A stretch of DNA of 33,691 nucleotides from Alloprevotella sp. Lineage in GTDB: Bacteria > Bacteroidota > Bacteroidia > Bacteroidales > Bacteroidaceae. Of the stretch, positions 1-6,943 are shown piece after piece. The translations under genes and the position numbers were made by a program. How positions within the stretch are numbered: the first letter of the stretch is position 1; every line of letters begins with the position of its first letter. The notes under the pieces were generated by a model that made no database searches, had not been told where the DNA came from, and saw only the letters and a list, made by a program, of their open reading frames with translations. Where the stretch lies: NCBI GenBank assembly GCA_017478625.1, contig JAFVDF010000010.1:1-33691 (forward strand), written 5' to 3'.

Positions 1-567
1 AATGTCGCACTGAAAAAGTTGGAATGCAGTAGTAATGATTTGACTTCGTTGGACGTATCCAAGAATGTGGCGCTGGAAACGTTGTATTGCGCTGGTAATC
101 AGCTGGATTTGTTGGACGTATCCAAGAATGTGGCGCTGGAATATTTGAATTGCCACTTCAATAACTTGACTTCGTTGGACGTATCCAATAATATTAAACT
201 GAAAAGGTTGGATTGCGACCACAATGAGCTGACTTCGTTGGACGTATCCAAGAATGTCGCACTGGAATATCTGGGTTGCACTGGCAATCAGCTTACTTCC
301 TTGGACGTATCCAAGAATGTGGCGTTGAAAGAGTTGGATTGCGAAGACAATCAGCTGACTTCCTTGGACGTATCCAAGAATGTGGCACTGGAATATCTGG
401 ATTGCACAGAGAATCAGCTGACTTCCTTGGACGTATCCAAGAATGTAGCGCTGGAAGAGTTGTATTGCTATTCTAATCAGTTGACTTCATTAATATCTTC
501 TCCTACAGGCGCGCTCGTGCGGGTGAGTTGCTTTAGTAATCAGTTGAGGGGCGCACAGATGGATGCC
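1..567 (+). repeat. 63-bp in-frame tandem repeats of the LRR gene
   Basis: Units begin at 1, 64, 127, 190, 253, 316, 379 and 442, with a degenerate ninth at 505. The segment TTGGACGTATCCAAGAATGT recurs almost unchanged, while the codons for the variable surface positions (after the Leu-x-Cys) differ. Nearly identical spacers around variable positions suggest expansion and contraction by recombination. Confidence 0.9.
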
Positions 568-732
568 TTGATAGCTGGTCTTCCCGTTTTTTTTGATGGA
601 GGTTTTTGGGTAATCGACACAGATGATAGTAGTGAAGGCAACGTGTGCACTGTGGCACAAGTAAATGCGGCCCGCGCAAAGGGATGGCTCGTTTTAGATG
701 TAAATGGAGGATTTAGCTATTCTGGAAGTTAA
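1..732 (+). CDS. Leucine-rich repeat protein, C-terminal part (5' end outside window)
   Basis: The reading frame is open from base 1, so the gene begins left of the window and the true N-terminus and any signal peptide are not seen. The visible 243 residues start with eight near-identical 21-residue leucine-rich repeats of the form NVALxxLxCxxNxLTSLDVSK, plus a ninth degenerate one, each with one Cys. A non-repeat tail of about 55 residues follows, containing a DGGFWVIDTDD stretch and ending in FSYSGS. LRR proteins of this kind in Bacteroidales are usually surface or secreted binding proteins, but the ligand cannot be read from the sequence. No type IX sorting domain is evident at the end. 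The family call is firm; the function is unknown. Confidence 0.85.
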   Translation, partial: NVALKKLECSSNDLTSLDVSKNVALETLYCAGNQLDLLDVSKNVALEYLNCHFNNLTSLDVSNNIKLKRLDCDHNELTSLDVSKNVALEYLGCTGNQLTSLDVSKNVALKELDCEDNQLTSLDVSKNVALEYLDCTENQLTSLDVSKNVALEELYCYSNQLTSLISSPTGALVRVSCFSNQLRGAQMDALIAGLPVFFDGGFWVIDTDDSSEGNVCTVAQVNAARAKGWLVLDVNGGFSYSGS

Positions 733-801
733 TCCTACTCCATAATAATATAGAGAGCATGAGGATTCTGGCGCAATAAGCCCCCCTCGCTCCTGAATAT
801 A

Positions 802-832
802 GTCGGCCTTCCCCGCAAAGAGGAAGGCCGAC
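802..832. terminator. Hairpin after the LRR gene
   Basis: A perfect 11-bp GC-rich stem (802-812 with 822-832) encloses a 9-base loop, 70 bases after the LRR stop. No T-run follows, so termination is inferred from position and stem strength only. Confidence 0.5.
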
Positions 833-839
833 GTGTGCA

Positions 840-1070
840 GATAGCGCACGTTGTCACATTCTATCCGGCCCCGATTACCGCGCGCAGGCAGTTATTCTTC
901 CCCGCACATCTCAATCCTTTCCGCGCACAGCACACTTTCTTCCTTGCATAGTACGCTCTTTTTCTCCACCGAGCACATTCTTTGCGTCGCATAGCACACA
1001 ATTTTTCTCACATAGCATACTCTTTTTCTCACTCAGCGCACTCTTTGCCTCACAAAGCACGCTTTTTTGC
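840..1070 (-). repeat. Degenerate tandem array, 21-bp period (downstream of the endonuclease gene)
   Basis: This gene-free stretch (733-1074) is occupied by about eight to ten imperfect copies of a 21-bp unit. On the plus strand the core AGCACACTTT or a variant recurs at 929, 950, 972, 993, 1014, 1035 and 1056, spaced 21 or 22 bases. Read on the minus strand the units begin TGTGAGAAAAA and resemble those in the array at 2122-2319. The copies are diverged, and one 22-base interval breaks any reading frame, so this is a DNA repeat and not a coding region. It recalls the 22-23-bp BrickBuilt-type repeats known from Porphyromonas; that link is inference. Confidence 0.75.
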
Positions 1071-1074
1071 TGAA

Positions 1075-2121
1075 TTATTCAGCCTCGTAGTAGAAATCCA
1101 GCACTACGGGCAGATGGTCAGAGTATCCGCCGTGGTACACAGGCCCTAAATAACTGCGCCGAGGCTTTACGCTTCCGCGATGGGTACGCTCCAGCAGAAA
1201 ATCGAAGGCTCCTATTCGGCAAAAATCCTGCGCGGTGAAGAAACGACTCTGCTTGTCGAGCAAATTTCCCGACACAATGACGTGGTCCAACTGCGACCAG
1301 CGTTGCCGAAAGTAGTATGTGCCGCGAATCTCTCGGCCATTCTTCAGATTCGCCGTAAGTACGTACCGATTCTCTGGCCTCAGTTTCCCCCTCGGAGGCC
1401 TTGCGCCGAGCACTTTCCGTATGCTGTTGTTGCGCCACTCGTCATTGAAATCTCCCAGAATAAGCGTTTTGGGCTCCCGTCCCACAGTGCGGAGCGAATC
1501 AATGTGGCTGGCAATGATTTCAACCGCCTCCGAGCGCCGTTTGTCAGTGGCTCGCTGACCACCGGAACGGCTTGGCAGATGCACACAGTAGAGATGTAGC
1601 GTATCCTGCGTGGGAGTCAGCCCCTCCACCCAAAGAATATCGCGCGTAGAGCCCTTCGGATTGTGAGCAGAGACCACCTCCAACGCTTTCCAGCACAGAG
1701 GTTTGAAAGAAAACGGCTGATACATCAGCGCCACATTGATGCCTCGCGGATCAGAGCCCCGAGTCATCAGAAATTCATATCCCATACTCCTCAGCCGGGT
1801 ACGTTGGGTCAAATCTCTGAGTACTGTATCGTTTTCTACCTCGCACAAAACGACAAGATCGGCGGGCTCTACGCCACTGCAAGCCACGATGACGCGCAAA
1901 AGTTTGTCCTGTTTTGTCCAATATCTCCGACTGTCCCAATGCCGACTCCCCTTCGGTGTGTATTCCAAGTCGTTAAGAGCCTCCTGATGCACCGTGTCAA
2001 ACAGATTCTCTACGTTATATTCCACCACACGGAACCTTTTCCGTTGCGCCCAACTCGTCTCTTGGCCCAAACAGAACGCCAAGAGCATCAAAAGTCCGAA
2101 ACGACTGAAAAAATACCTCAT
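1075..2121 (-). CDS. Endonuclease/exonuclease/phosphatase family protein, exported
   Basis: The predicted 348-residue protein carries the motifs of the EEP (DNase I-like) metal-dependent phosphoesterase fold, in order: VVEYNVENLFDT near the start with the metal-binding Glu, VVLCEVEND, HLPSRSGG, LILGDFND and SDHLPVVLDF close to the end with the catalytic Asp-His pair. I start it at 2121 because the protein then opens with a clear signal peptide (MRYFFSRFGLLMLLAFCLG, then Ala-containing cleavage region). The longer frame up to 2223 only adds heptads encoded by the 21-bp repeat array. An AAAGGG sits just before this ATG. Export suggests nucleic-acid or phosphoester scavenging outside the cytoplasm; the substrate is unknown. 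It stands alone, bounded by repeat arrays on both sides. Confidence 0.85.
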   Translation of the reverse strand: MRYFFSRFGLLMLLAFCLGQETSWAQRKRFRVVEYNVENLFDTVHQEALNDLEYTPKGSRHWDSRRYWTKQDKLLRVIVACSGVEPADLVVLCEVENDTVLRDLTQRTRLRSMGYEFLMTRGSDPRGINVALMYQPFSFKPLCWKALEVVSAHNPKGSTRDILWVEGLTPTQDTLHLYCVHLPSRSGGQRATDKRRSEAVEIIASHIDSLRTVGREPKTLILGDFNDEWRNNSIRKVLGARPPRGKLRPENRYVLTANLKNGREIRGTYYFRQRWSQLDHVIVSGNLLDKQSRFFTAQDFCRIGAFDFLLERTHRGSVKPRRSYLGPVYHGGYSDHLPVVLDFYYEAE

Positions 2122-2319
2122 CCCTTTACACAAAATCCTGATTTTCTCACCAAAATGTTCGATTCCCTCACAGATAATTAAGCCTCCCTCGCGGAGAAGT
2201 ATGTCTCCGTTACGAAGAAACATGCTTTTCTTGCAGAAAAATGAGATTGCCGATGCAGGATACGGGATTCTCTCATAGAAAAAGGGGATGTCTTTACCAA
2301 TTCTAAGGCTTATTTGCTA
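2122..2319 (-). repeat. Degenerate tandem array, 21-bp period (upstream of the endonuclease gene)
   Basis: Read on the minus strand, about nine units with exact 21-base phasing end at the endonuclease start. Their first bases are at 2319, 2298, 2277, 2256, 2235, 2214, 2193, 2172 and 2151. The best conserved units begin TGTGAGGGAATCGAAC (2172) and GGTGAGAAAATCAGG (2151). Because 21 is a multiple of three, the array reads through as heptads (LREGGLI, ICEGIEH, FGEKIRI, LCKGMRY) and artificially extends the downstream gene. The endonuclease promoter must lie in or beyond this array. Confidence 0.75.
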
Positions 2320-2372
2320 CCAAGAAGCCGTTTGCTCGGTTTACTATCTGACCGAAAACCGATAACAGCACA

Positions 2373-2753
2373 TTATTTTTGTTTTTTATAATACTTTTTT
2401 CGATTATTTACGATGCCTTCTAAATGGGAAGAGGCCCATTCTACTAAGTCATTGAGCAATGGCGTCAGAGAGTGTGCCCGTTCGGTCAGTTCGTATTCTA
2501 CTCTTGGCGGAACTTCAGCATAGGCTTTCCGAATGACAAAGCCATCGGCTTCGAGATCGCGCAAAGTGCGGGTAAGCATCTTTTGGGAAATATCGGGAAT
2601 GGCGTGCTCGATTTCCGTAAACCTCATAGGTTTTTTTGCCAGTTCGAGAGTAAGAAAAATGAGAATACTCCAGCGATCACTAATGCGAGCGATAACGTTG
2701 CGAACAGGACAGTCTGGAAAATGTGAATCTCGGATTTTGTGATTTATTTCCAT
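2373..2753 (-). CDS. HxlR-family transcriptional regulator
   Basis: This 126-residue winged-helix protein has the HxlR signature from end to end: CPVRNVIARISDRWSILI near the N-terminus, the recognition region ISQKMLTRTLRDLEADGFV, and PPRVEYELTERAHSL in the wing. HxlR proteins bind inverted-repeat operators as dimers, and several (the HypR, YodB and QorR type) sense quinones, aldehydes or oxidants through a Cys in the CPV motif. Here that Cys (residue 15) is the only Cys in the protein. The gene is the last of the minus-strand ACGX locus, 3 bases after the stop of the oxidoreductase gene, so it is very likely co-transcribed. A regulator responding to redox or electrophile stress is inferred. 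Confidence 0.9.
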   Translation of the reverse strand: MEINHKIRDSHFPDCPVRNVIARISDRWSILIFLTLELAKKPMRFTEIEHAIPDISQKMLTRTLRDLEADGFVIRKAYAEVPPRVEYELTERAHSLTPLLNDLVEWASSHLEGIVNNRKKYYKKQK

Positions 2754-2756
2754 AGG

Positions 2757-3719
2757 TTAATTGATTTTTAAAATGATTTTTCCGCCTGCACAGCCCTTCT
2801 CCAACAAGGTGTGGGCTTCGCGAATCTGATCAAGCGTAAATACGTGGCTGTAAAGTGGCTGAATCTGTGCCTCGCTGAGGAGTGAAAACAAGCCATCAAT
2901 GGTTTTGCGAGTAGGAAAGTTGGAGAAGAAGCCCGTGAGGAAGACACCGTTAGGAATATACTTGATGGGATCGAAATGCTCAACGGCAAAAATATTGCCT
3001 AGAATACCTGTGTTGCAAACAAAACCAGGCTTGCTGACAGTAAGCAATGAGTCGCGCAAAGTTTTGGGCCCTATGAGCTCCAATATCTTATTTGGGCGAG
3101 GTTGTAGTTGTTGCTTGCTGATATTTTCGTCATCGATGATACAAAAGTCGGCACCGATAGTTTTCAAATTCTCAAAAGAAGATTCATGACGAGACGTGGC
3201 AATGACGGTCGCACCGATAGCCTTTGCCAATTGGATGGCTGCCTGTCCGACGGTACTGGTAGCTCCACGGACAAGGAGTGTATCCTGATTGTTCAATAAC
3301 AGGCTTTCTACGAGTGAACCGTATGCTGTGAAGTAAGTCTCAGGTACGGCAGCCAGCGACAACCAATCAAGTTCCGTGTTTACTTTGAATACGTTTCTAG
3401 CAGGTAGCAAGGCATATTCGGCATAACTACCATTAAACGATCGTCCCATTCCTCCCATCAGTCCTATGACTCGATCACCCACAAGAAGCTCAGAATTATT
3501 GGTTTCAACAATTTCTCCGACACACTCAATACCTGGTACAATGGGTGTATTGATATAGTCGTTGTTGGCTTCAAACATACGAAGTAGGGCTTCCGAATGG
3601 TTAAGCCCTGCGGCATGTATTTTTACAAGAACCCATTCTGGTCGTATCTTAGGAATAGGAATCTCACTCACTTGCAAGTCTTCGGCTTTGCAACACTTCT
3701 CTAATACGATTGCTTTCAT
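2757..3719 (-). CDS. Zinc-free medium-chain alcohol dehydrogenase / quinone oxidoreductase
   Basis: The 320-residue MDR-family NAD(P)H-dependent oxidoreductase opens MKAIVLEKC, has the GroES-like half (VLVKIHAAGLNHSE, VPGIECVGEIVE, GDRVIG) and then a Rossmann half with the nucleotide loop GATSTVGQAAIQLAKAIGA, ending GGKIILKIN. The Cys/His zinc ligands of true alcohol dehydrogenases are not apparent, which points to the quinone-oxidoreductase branch. I start it at 3719: the reading frame continues upstream to 3824, but the family alignment begins at MKAIVLE and the extension would run far into the flavoprotein gene. It lies 4 bases after that gene and 3 before hxlR. Quinone reductases paired with HxlR regulators are a known arrangement; a role in peptide maturation is possible but unproven. 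Confidence 0.85.
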   Translation of the reverse strand: MKAIVLEKCCKAEDLQVSEIPIPKIRPEWVLVKIHAAGLNHSEALLRMFEANNDYINTPIVPGIECVGEIVETNNSELLVGDRVIGLMGGMGRSFNGSYAEYALLPARNVFKVNTELDWLSLAAVPETYFTAYGSLVESLLLNNQDTLLVRGATSTVGQAAIQLAKAIGATVIATSRHESSFENLKTIGADFCIIDDENISKQQLQPRPNKILELIGPKTLRDSLLTVSKPGFVCNTGILGNIFAVEHFDPIKYIPNGVFLTGFFSNFPTRKTIDGLFSLLSEAQIQPLYSHVFTLDQIREAHTLLEKGCAGGKIILKIN

Positions 3720-3723
3720 ACGC

Positions 3724-4338
3724 TTAATCAAATCTGATGATGGCATCCGCTGGACAATTCTCAAAACAGTTGCCGCAATGAAGACAATGCTCCGCCTGGA
3801 TACGATAGGGTTTGCCCTCCTCAATACAACCTTGCGGACAATTAGCTAGGCATGTACCACAGCCGATGCATTGCTCGGTAATCTCGAAGCCTTTGCATTC
3901 AGGCTCTGCATCGCCCATCGTGAAGTAGGCGCGGTCGATAGGCCGTACACTGAGATTGAAGTATTCTATTTGGGCATCGCGGATGACAAAGATGATTCCA
4001 ATGGAGCGAGTGTCGTCAGGATAGACATTTACCAGATAAGGTTGTTCCTCGAAGATGACATCCTTCCAGTGCTTTTGCTCATCGTCGGGCACGGGCTTTG
4101 CCACAGCTGACAGGCGAATCATCTCCTTGAACTTCGTCAGCGCATGAATCTGAACGTGTCCGTCGTCCATCAACTGCTGGCAGAAATTCTTTCCGCGAGC
4201 CGTATAGAAATAGATAGCATCCGGCTCGTAGTGAATAGCCGAGATGCTCCGGGTCTGAGGATGGCCGTGCTTATCTACAGTGGCGAATGTCAGAATGCCG
4301 ACATAGCCGAGTTTCTTGATACAGGTTTCTGCGTCCAT
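3724..4338 (-). CDS. FMN split-barrel (PNPOx-like) protein fused to a 2x[4Fe-4S] ferredoxin
   Basis: This 204-residue protein has two parts. Residues about 1-135 look like a pyridoxamine-phosphate-oxidase-type flavin split barrel (GILTFATVDKHGHPQTRSISAIHY, then AIYFYTARGKNFCQQL). Residues about 148-204 form a bacterial ferredoxin with two clusters, CIGCGTCLANCPQGC and CLHCGNCFENC. The fusion suggests electron transfer between a flavin and iron-sulphur clusters, plausibly to or from the neighbouring radical SAM enzyme, which needs low-potential electrons. Its start at 4338 lies inside the end of the radical SAM gene (49-base overlap), which indicates translational coupling. The substrate is unknown. 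Confidence 0.85.
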   Translation of the reverse strand: MDAETCIKKLGYVGILTFATVDKHGHPQTRSISAIHYEPDAIYFYTARGKNFCQQLMDDGHVQIHALTKFKEMIRLSAVAKPVPDDEQKHWKDVIFEEQPYLVNVYPDDTRSIGIIFVIRDAQIEYFNLSVRPIDRAYFTMGDAEPECKGFEITEQCIGCGTCLANCPQGCIEEGKPYRIQAEHCLHCGNCFENCPADAIIRFD

Positions 4339-5378
4339 GACGATTCATTTTTCACTTCCTTCCAGCACTGTGGATCTGGTGCATAGAAGTTTTTGGTGTA
4401 TCCGTATGCTACGGCAGGACATCCACGACAGAAACGAAGTAGCTCACACTTCTGGCACTTCTCGAAATTTTCGTGTTGGCGATACTTTTTCATATGTATT
4501 CCGTGGAAAACATCATACATTTCTTCATCAATTGTGCCGACATAGCTTGTAAAACGGCGACAAGCCATCAAGCGACCTTCGGCAGAAATCGTGAAGTGGC
4601 AGTTGCCACAGTTGCAGCCGTCATAGATAGTGTCCTCGTCGAGCCCGTCGGGAATCTTAAAGAGTCCCTTCTCGTAGAGGAAGAGTGTCCAGAGGTGATC
4701 CTTTAAATTAAATGTAGTGTTTGAGTCCTTGTATAATTCAAACTTAGCCCAACATTTGTCTAGAAACTCACGATAACGTTTGGGTTCGATATGCCATGTA
4801 TCTTTGTATGCCTTATCCTCGCTTGTTGGGCAGTAGCGTCCAAAAGCAAAAATATCTACATTGTGTTCTACAAGGATATCAATCAACTGTGGAATCTCAT
4901 CGATGTTCATAGCAGAGATAGTTGACATGACTGCACAATGTAGCCCACTATGACGTATTGTATCAATCGCCTGTAGAGTGGAATCAAATGAACCAGATTT
5001 GCGAAAACGGTCATGTGTTTCTCGCAGTCCGTCAAGCGAGAGTTGGTATTTCCGGCATCCTAGTGCTTTCAATCGAAAGCAGACTTCATCAGTCAAGTGG
5101 AACGGGTTACCCATAATGGTAAAAGGAATGCCTTTAGAGTGTATGAGATCCAGAAAACGCCAAAAGCAACTGTGTAAAATTGGATCTCCCCCCGTAATAT
5201 AAAGGTAAGGTAGCCGTTGCATCCTTATAGCCATTCGTTCAATGTTTGCAAGCACTGCTACCAGTTTCTCCCAAGGCATTTCTATTAGTTTCGGATGCCC
5301 TTCGGAAAAAATGTAGCAGTGCTTGCAACGCTGGTCACACTCGTCAGTGATATGCCACTGAAATGCGAAATAGTCCAA
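4290..5378 (-). CDS. Radical SAM/SPASM maturase of the ACGX-peptide system
   Basis: The 362-residue protein starts with the radical SAM cluster motif CDQRCKHC (Cys14, 18, 21) in the context WHITDEC, followed by the SAM-binding YITGGDP. The C-terminal third is a SPASM region rich in Cys (CNCGNC, then MACRR, CQKCELLRFCRGC, DPQCW) that should hold auxiliary [4Fe-4S] clusters. The gene lies 29 bases after the small ACGX-repeat peptide, and together they match the maturase/precursor pair called the ACGX system in the radical-SAM peptide classification. The chemistry (thioether, epimerisation or other) is not known to me. No ATG is available: the frame from the preceding stop allows TTG at 5378 or ATT at 5387 (giving KALDYFAFQ). 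The last 16 codons overlap the next gene. Confidence 0.9.
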   Translation of the reverse strand: MDYFAFQWHITDECDQRCKHCYIFSEGHPKLIEMPWEKLVAVLANIERMAIRMQRLPYLYITGGDPILHSCFWRFLDLIHSKGIPFTIMGNPFHLTDEVCFRLKALGCRKYQLSLDGLRETHDRFRKSGSFDSTLQAIDTIRHSGLHCAVMSTISAMNIDEIPQLIDILVEHNVDIFAFGRYCPTSEDKAYKDTWHIEPKRYREFLDKCWAKFELYKDSNTTFNLKDHLWTLFLYEKGLFKIPDGLDEDTIYDGCNCGNCHFTISAEGRLMACRRFTSYVGTIDEEMYDVFHGIHMKKYRQHENFEKCQKCELLRFCRGCPAVAYGYTKNFYAPDPQCWKEVKNESSWTQKPVSRNSAMSAF

Positions 5379-5407
5379 GGCCTTAATCTTTCTACTTTAA
5401 GCCCCGC

Positions 5408-5605
5408 TTATTTTTCACCAGCACCACATGCTGTACCGCACGCGGCAGGTTTTTCTCCTGCACCGCATGCTGAGCCACAAGCAACGGGTTTCTCTTCGAT
5501 AGGCTTGTCGCTACTGCCACAGGAAGCGCCACAAGCTGCAGGTTTATCACTCAATTTCATTACGCCTTGTGCACTGTGCGTGAAGTTCAAATCAATTCTC
5601 TTCAT
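5408..5605 (-). CDS. ACGX-repeat peptide, RiPP precursor
   Basis: A 65-residue peptide with a short leader (MKRIDLNFTHSAQGVMKLSDKP) and a repetitive Cys/Gly/Ala core. The core holds three ACGxxCG modules (ACGASCG, ACGSACG, ACGTACG) separated by charged Lys-Pro linkers such as EEKPV and AGEKPA. The six Cys are at residues 25, 29, 43, 47, 56 and 60, always as C-x3-C pairs, which is the expected target for a radical SAM/SPASM enzyme. The maturase gene follows directly. No signal peptide and no transporter or protease gene are seen nearby, so the mature product may stay inside or use an unlinked exporter. It is the first gene of the operon, behind a strong promoter. Confidence 0.9.
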   Translation of the reverse strand: MKRIDLNFTHSAQGVMKLSDKPAACGASCGSSDKPIEEKPVACGSACGAGEKPAACGTACGAGEK

Positions 5606-5636
5606 TGTCGTATAATAAAAAAGTGGAACAATAATA

Positions 5637-5655
5637 GTTACGATTTGTCCGTAAC
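5637..5655. promoter_or_regulatory. Inverted repeat at the ACGX transcription start, candidate operator
   Basis: GTTACG (5637-5642) and CGTAAC (5650-5655) form a perfect 6-bp inverted repeat with a 7-base spacer. It lies just downstream of the -7 element on the minus strand, where a repressor would block initiation. The operon encodes an HxlR-type dimeric regulator, so autoregulation is inferred. Confidence 0.45.
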
Positions 5656-5660
5656 GACAA

Positions 5661-5668
5661 CAAAGATA
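5661..5668 (-). promoter_or_regulatory. Promoter -7 element of the ACGX operon
   Basis: TATCTTTG on the minus strand is an exact match to the Bacteroidetes -7 consensus TAnnTTTG, 56 bases before the peptide start codon. The upstream -33 position has TTT instead of TTG. Confidence 0.65.
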
Positions 5669-5790
5669 TAATCTTCTACGGATAATAAAAAGACTTATAC
5701 TGTTTTTTCGCGCGCTAAATTTTTAGAAGTGATATGTTTGGATGTTAGTCCTTGAATAAGATGAAAAAGCCAATTTCTGTTTTGGAGCAG

Positions 5791-5836
5791 AGAAAAGAAG
5801 AGGACGGTCTTATCAAAGATCGTCCTCTTCTTTTCT
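5791..5836 (-). terminator. Long hairpin between the aldolase and ACGX loci
   Basis: A perfect 16-bp stem (5791-5806 with 5821-5836) can be extended by a G-T pair and four more pairs to leave a 4-base loop. It starts 22 bases after the aldolase stop on the minus strand and would insulate the ACGX operon from aldolase read-through. Confidence 0.8.
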
Positions 5837-5857
5837 AAGAATTATATTCTAACCAGA

Positions 5858-6868
5858 TTAGTCAAGTTGTGCTAATTTGTTGTCTGAGCCAAGAACTTCT
5901 TTAATCTTGTGCTCATATAATTCTGTCATCAAATCACGAGCTGGACCACAGTATTTACGTGGATCGAACTCTCCGGGTTTGTCATTGAATACTTTACGAA
6001 CTGCAGCGGTAAAGGCAAGACGAGAATCGGAGTCAATATTTATCTTACAAACAGCACTGTTCGCAGCCTTGCGCAGTTGTTCCTCTGGAATACCTACAGC
6101 ATCGGGCAACTTGCCACCGTTGGCATTGATGATATCCACATATTCCTGAGGTACGGAACTGGAACCATGGAGTACGATAGGGAACCCTGGCAGTTTCTGC
6201 ATTATAGCATCCAAAATATCAAAGGCAAGTGGGGGAGGTACGAGGCGACCAGTTTGCGGGTCACGTGTGCACTGCTCGGGTTTAAACTTGTATGCACCAT
6301 GGCTAGTACCTATGGAAATAGCCAAGCTATCTACACCAGTTTTGCTTACAAAGTCAATAACTTCTTCTGGCTTTGTGTAGTGTGATTCTTCGGACTGCAC
6401 TTCATCTTCAACACCAGCCAATACACCAAGTTCGCCCTCTACGGTAACATCAAACTGGTGAGCATATTCAACAACCTTTCGGGTCAGTGCTACATTTTCG
6501 TCGTAAGGCAAAGAAGAACCGTCTATCATTACAGATGAAAAGCCAAAGTCTACACAACTCTTGCAGAGTTCGAAGCTATCACCATGATCGAGGTGTAAAA
6601 CGATTTCTGGGTGCTTGCAACCGAGCTCTTTTGCATATTCAACAGCACCTTGAGCCATATAACGCAACAGCGTCTGGTTGGCATAGTTGCGTGCGCCTTT
6701 AGATACCTGTAAAATTACAGGACTCTTTAGTTCGCTACTGGCCTTTATAATGGCCTGCAACTGTTCCATATTGTTAAAATTGAATGCGGGAATTGCATAT
6801 CCCCCATCAATGGCCTTTTTGAACATTTCGCGCGTGTTTACAAGGCCTAACTCTTTGTAACTTACCAT
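5858..6868 (-). CDS. fba: Class II fructose-1,6-bisphosphate aldolase
   Basis: The 336-residue zinc-dependent aldolase interconverts fructose 1,6-bisphosphate with glyceraldehyde 3-phosphate and dihydroxyacetone phosphate in glycolysis and gluconeogenesis. Class II motifs are clear: AIPAFNFNN near the start, the metal/catalytic segment VLHLDHGDSFELCK, VEGELGVLAGVED, SLAISIGTSHGAYK and the second zinc-ligand region FPIVLHGSSSVP. Length is normal for the family. It is a single gene with its own promoter (6944-6951) and terminator (5791-5836). Nothing is abnormal; this is core metabolism. Confidence 0.97.
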   Translation of the reverse strand: MVSYKELGLVNTREMFKKAIDGGYAIPAFNFNNMEQLQAIIKASSELKSPVILQVSKGARNYANQTLLRYMAQGAVEYAKELGCKHPEIVLHLDHGDSFELCKSCVDFGFSSVMIDGSSLPYDENVALTRKVVEYAHQFDVTVEGELGVLAGVEDEVQSEESHYTKPEEVIDFVSKTGVDSLAISIGTSHGAYKFKPEQCTRDPQTGRLVPPPLAFDILDAIMQKLPGFPIVLHGSSSVPQEYVDIINANGGKLPDAVGIPEEQLRKAANSAVCKINIDSDSRLAFTAAVRKVFNDKPGEFDPRKYCGPARDLMTELYEHKIKEVLGSDNKLAQLD

Positions 6869-6943
6869 TGTATTTATATTTTTAATGTAAAGGATTTTGT
6901 TGTTTTTTTAACACTATGCACTTTCAAGTATCTGAAAGCATCG

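Noticed and set aside
99-287. Minus-strand open frame inside the LRR repeats
   Set aside because: It is a shadow of the 63-bp repeats with no independent features.
840-1070. CRISPR array
   Set aside because: The period is only 21 bases, units are diverged along their whole length and there are no repeat/spacer alternations or cas genes.
2122-2223. N-terminal extension of the endonuclease up to 2223
   Set aside because: It consists of 21-bp repeat units, while a signal peptide begins at the Met encoded at 2121.
3720-3824. N-terminal extension of the oxidoreductase
   Set aside because: It overlaps the ferredoxin end of the preceding gene, and the family N-terminus is MKAIVLE at 3719.
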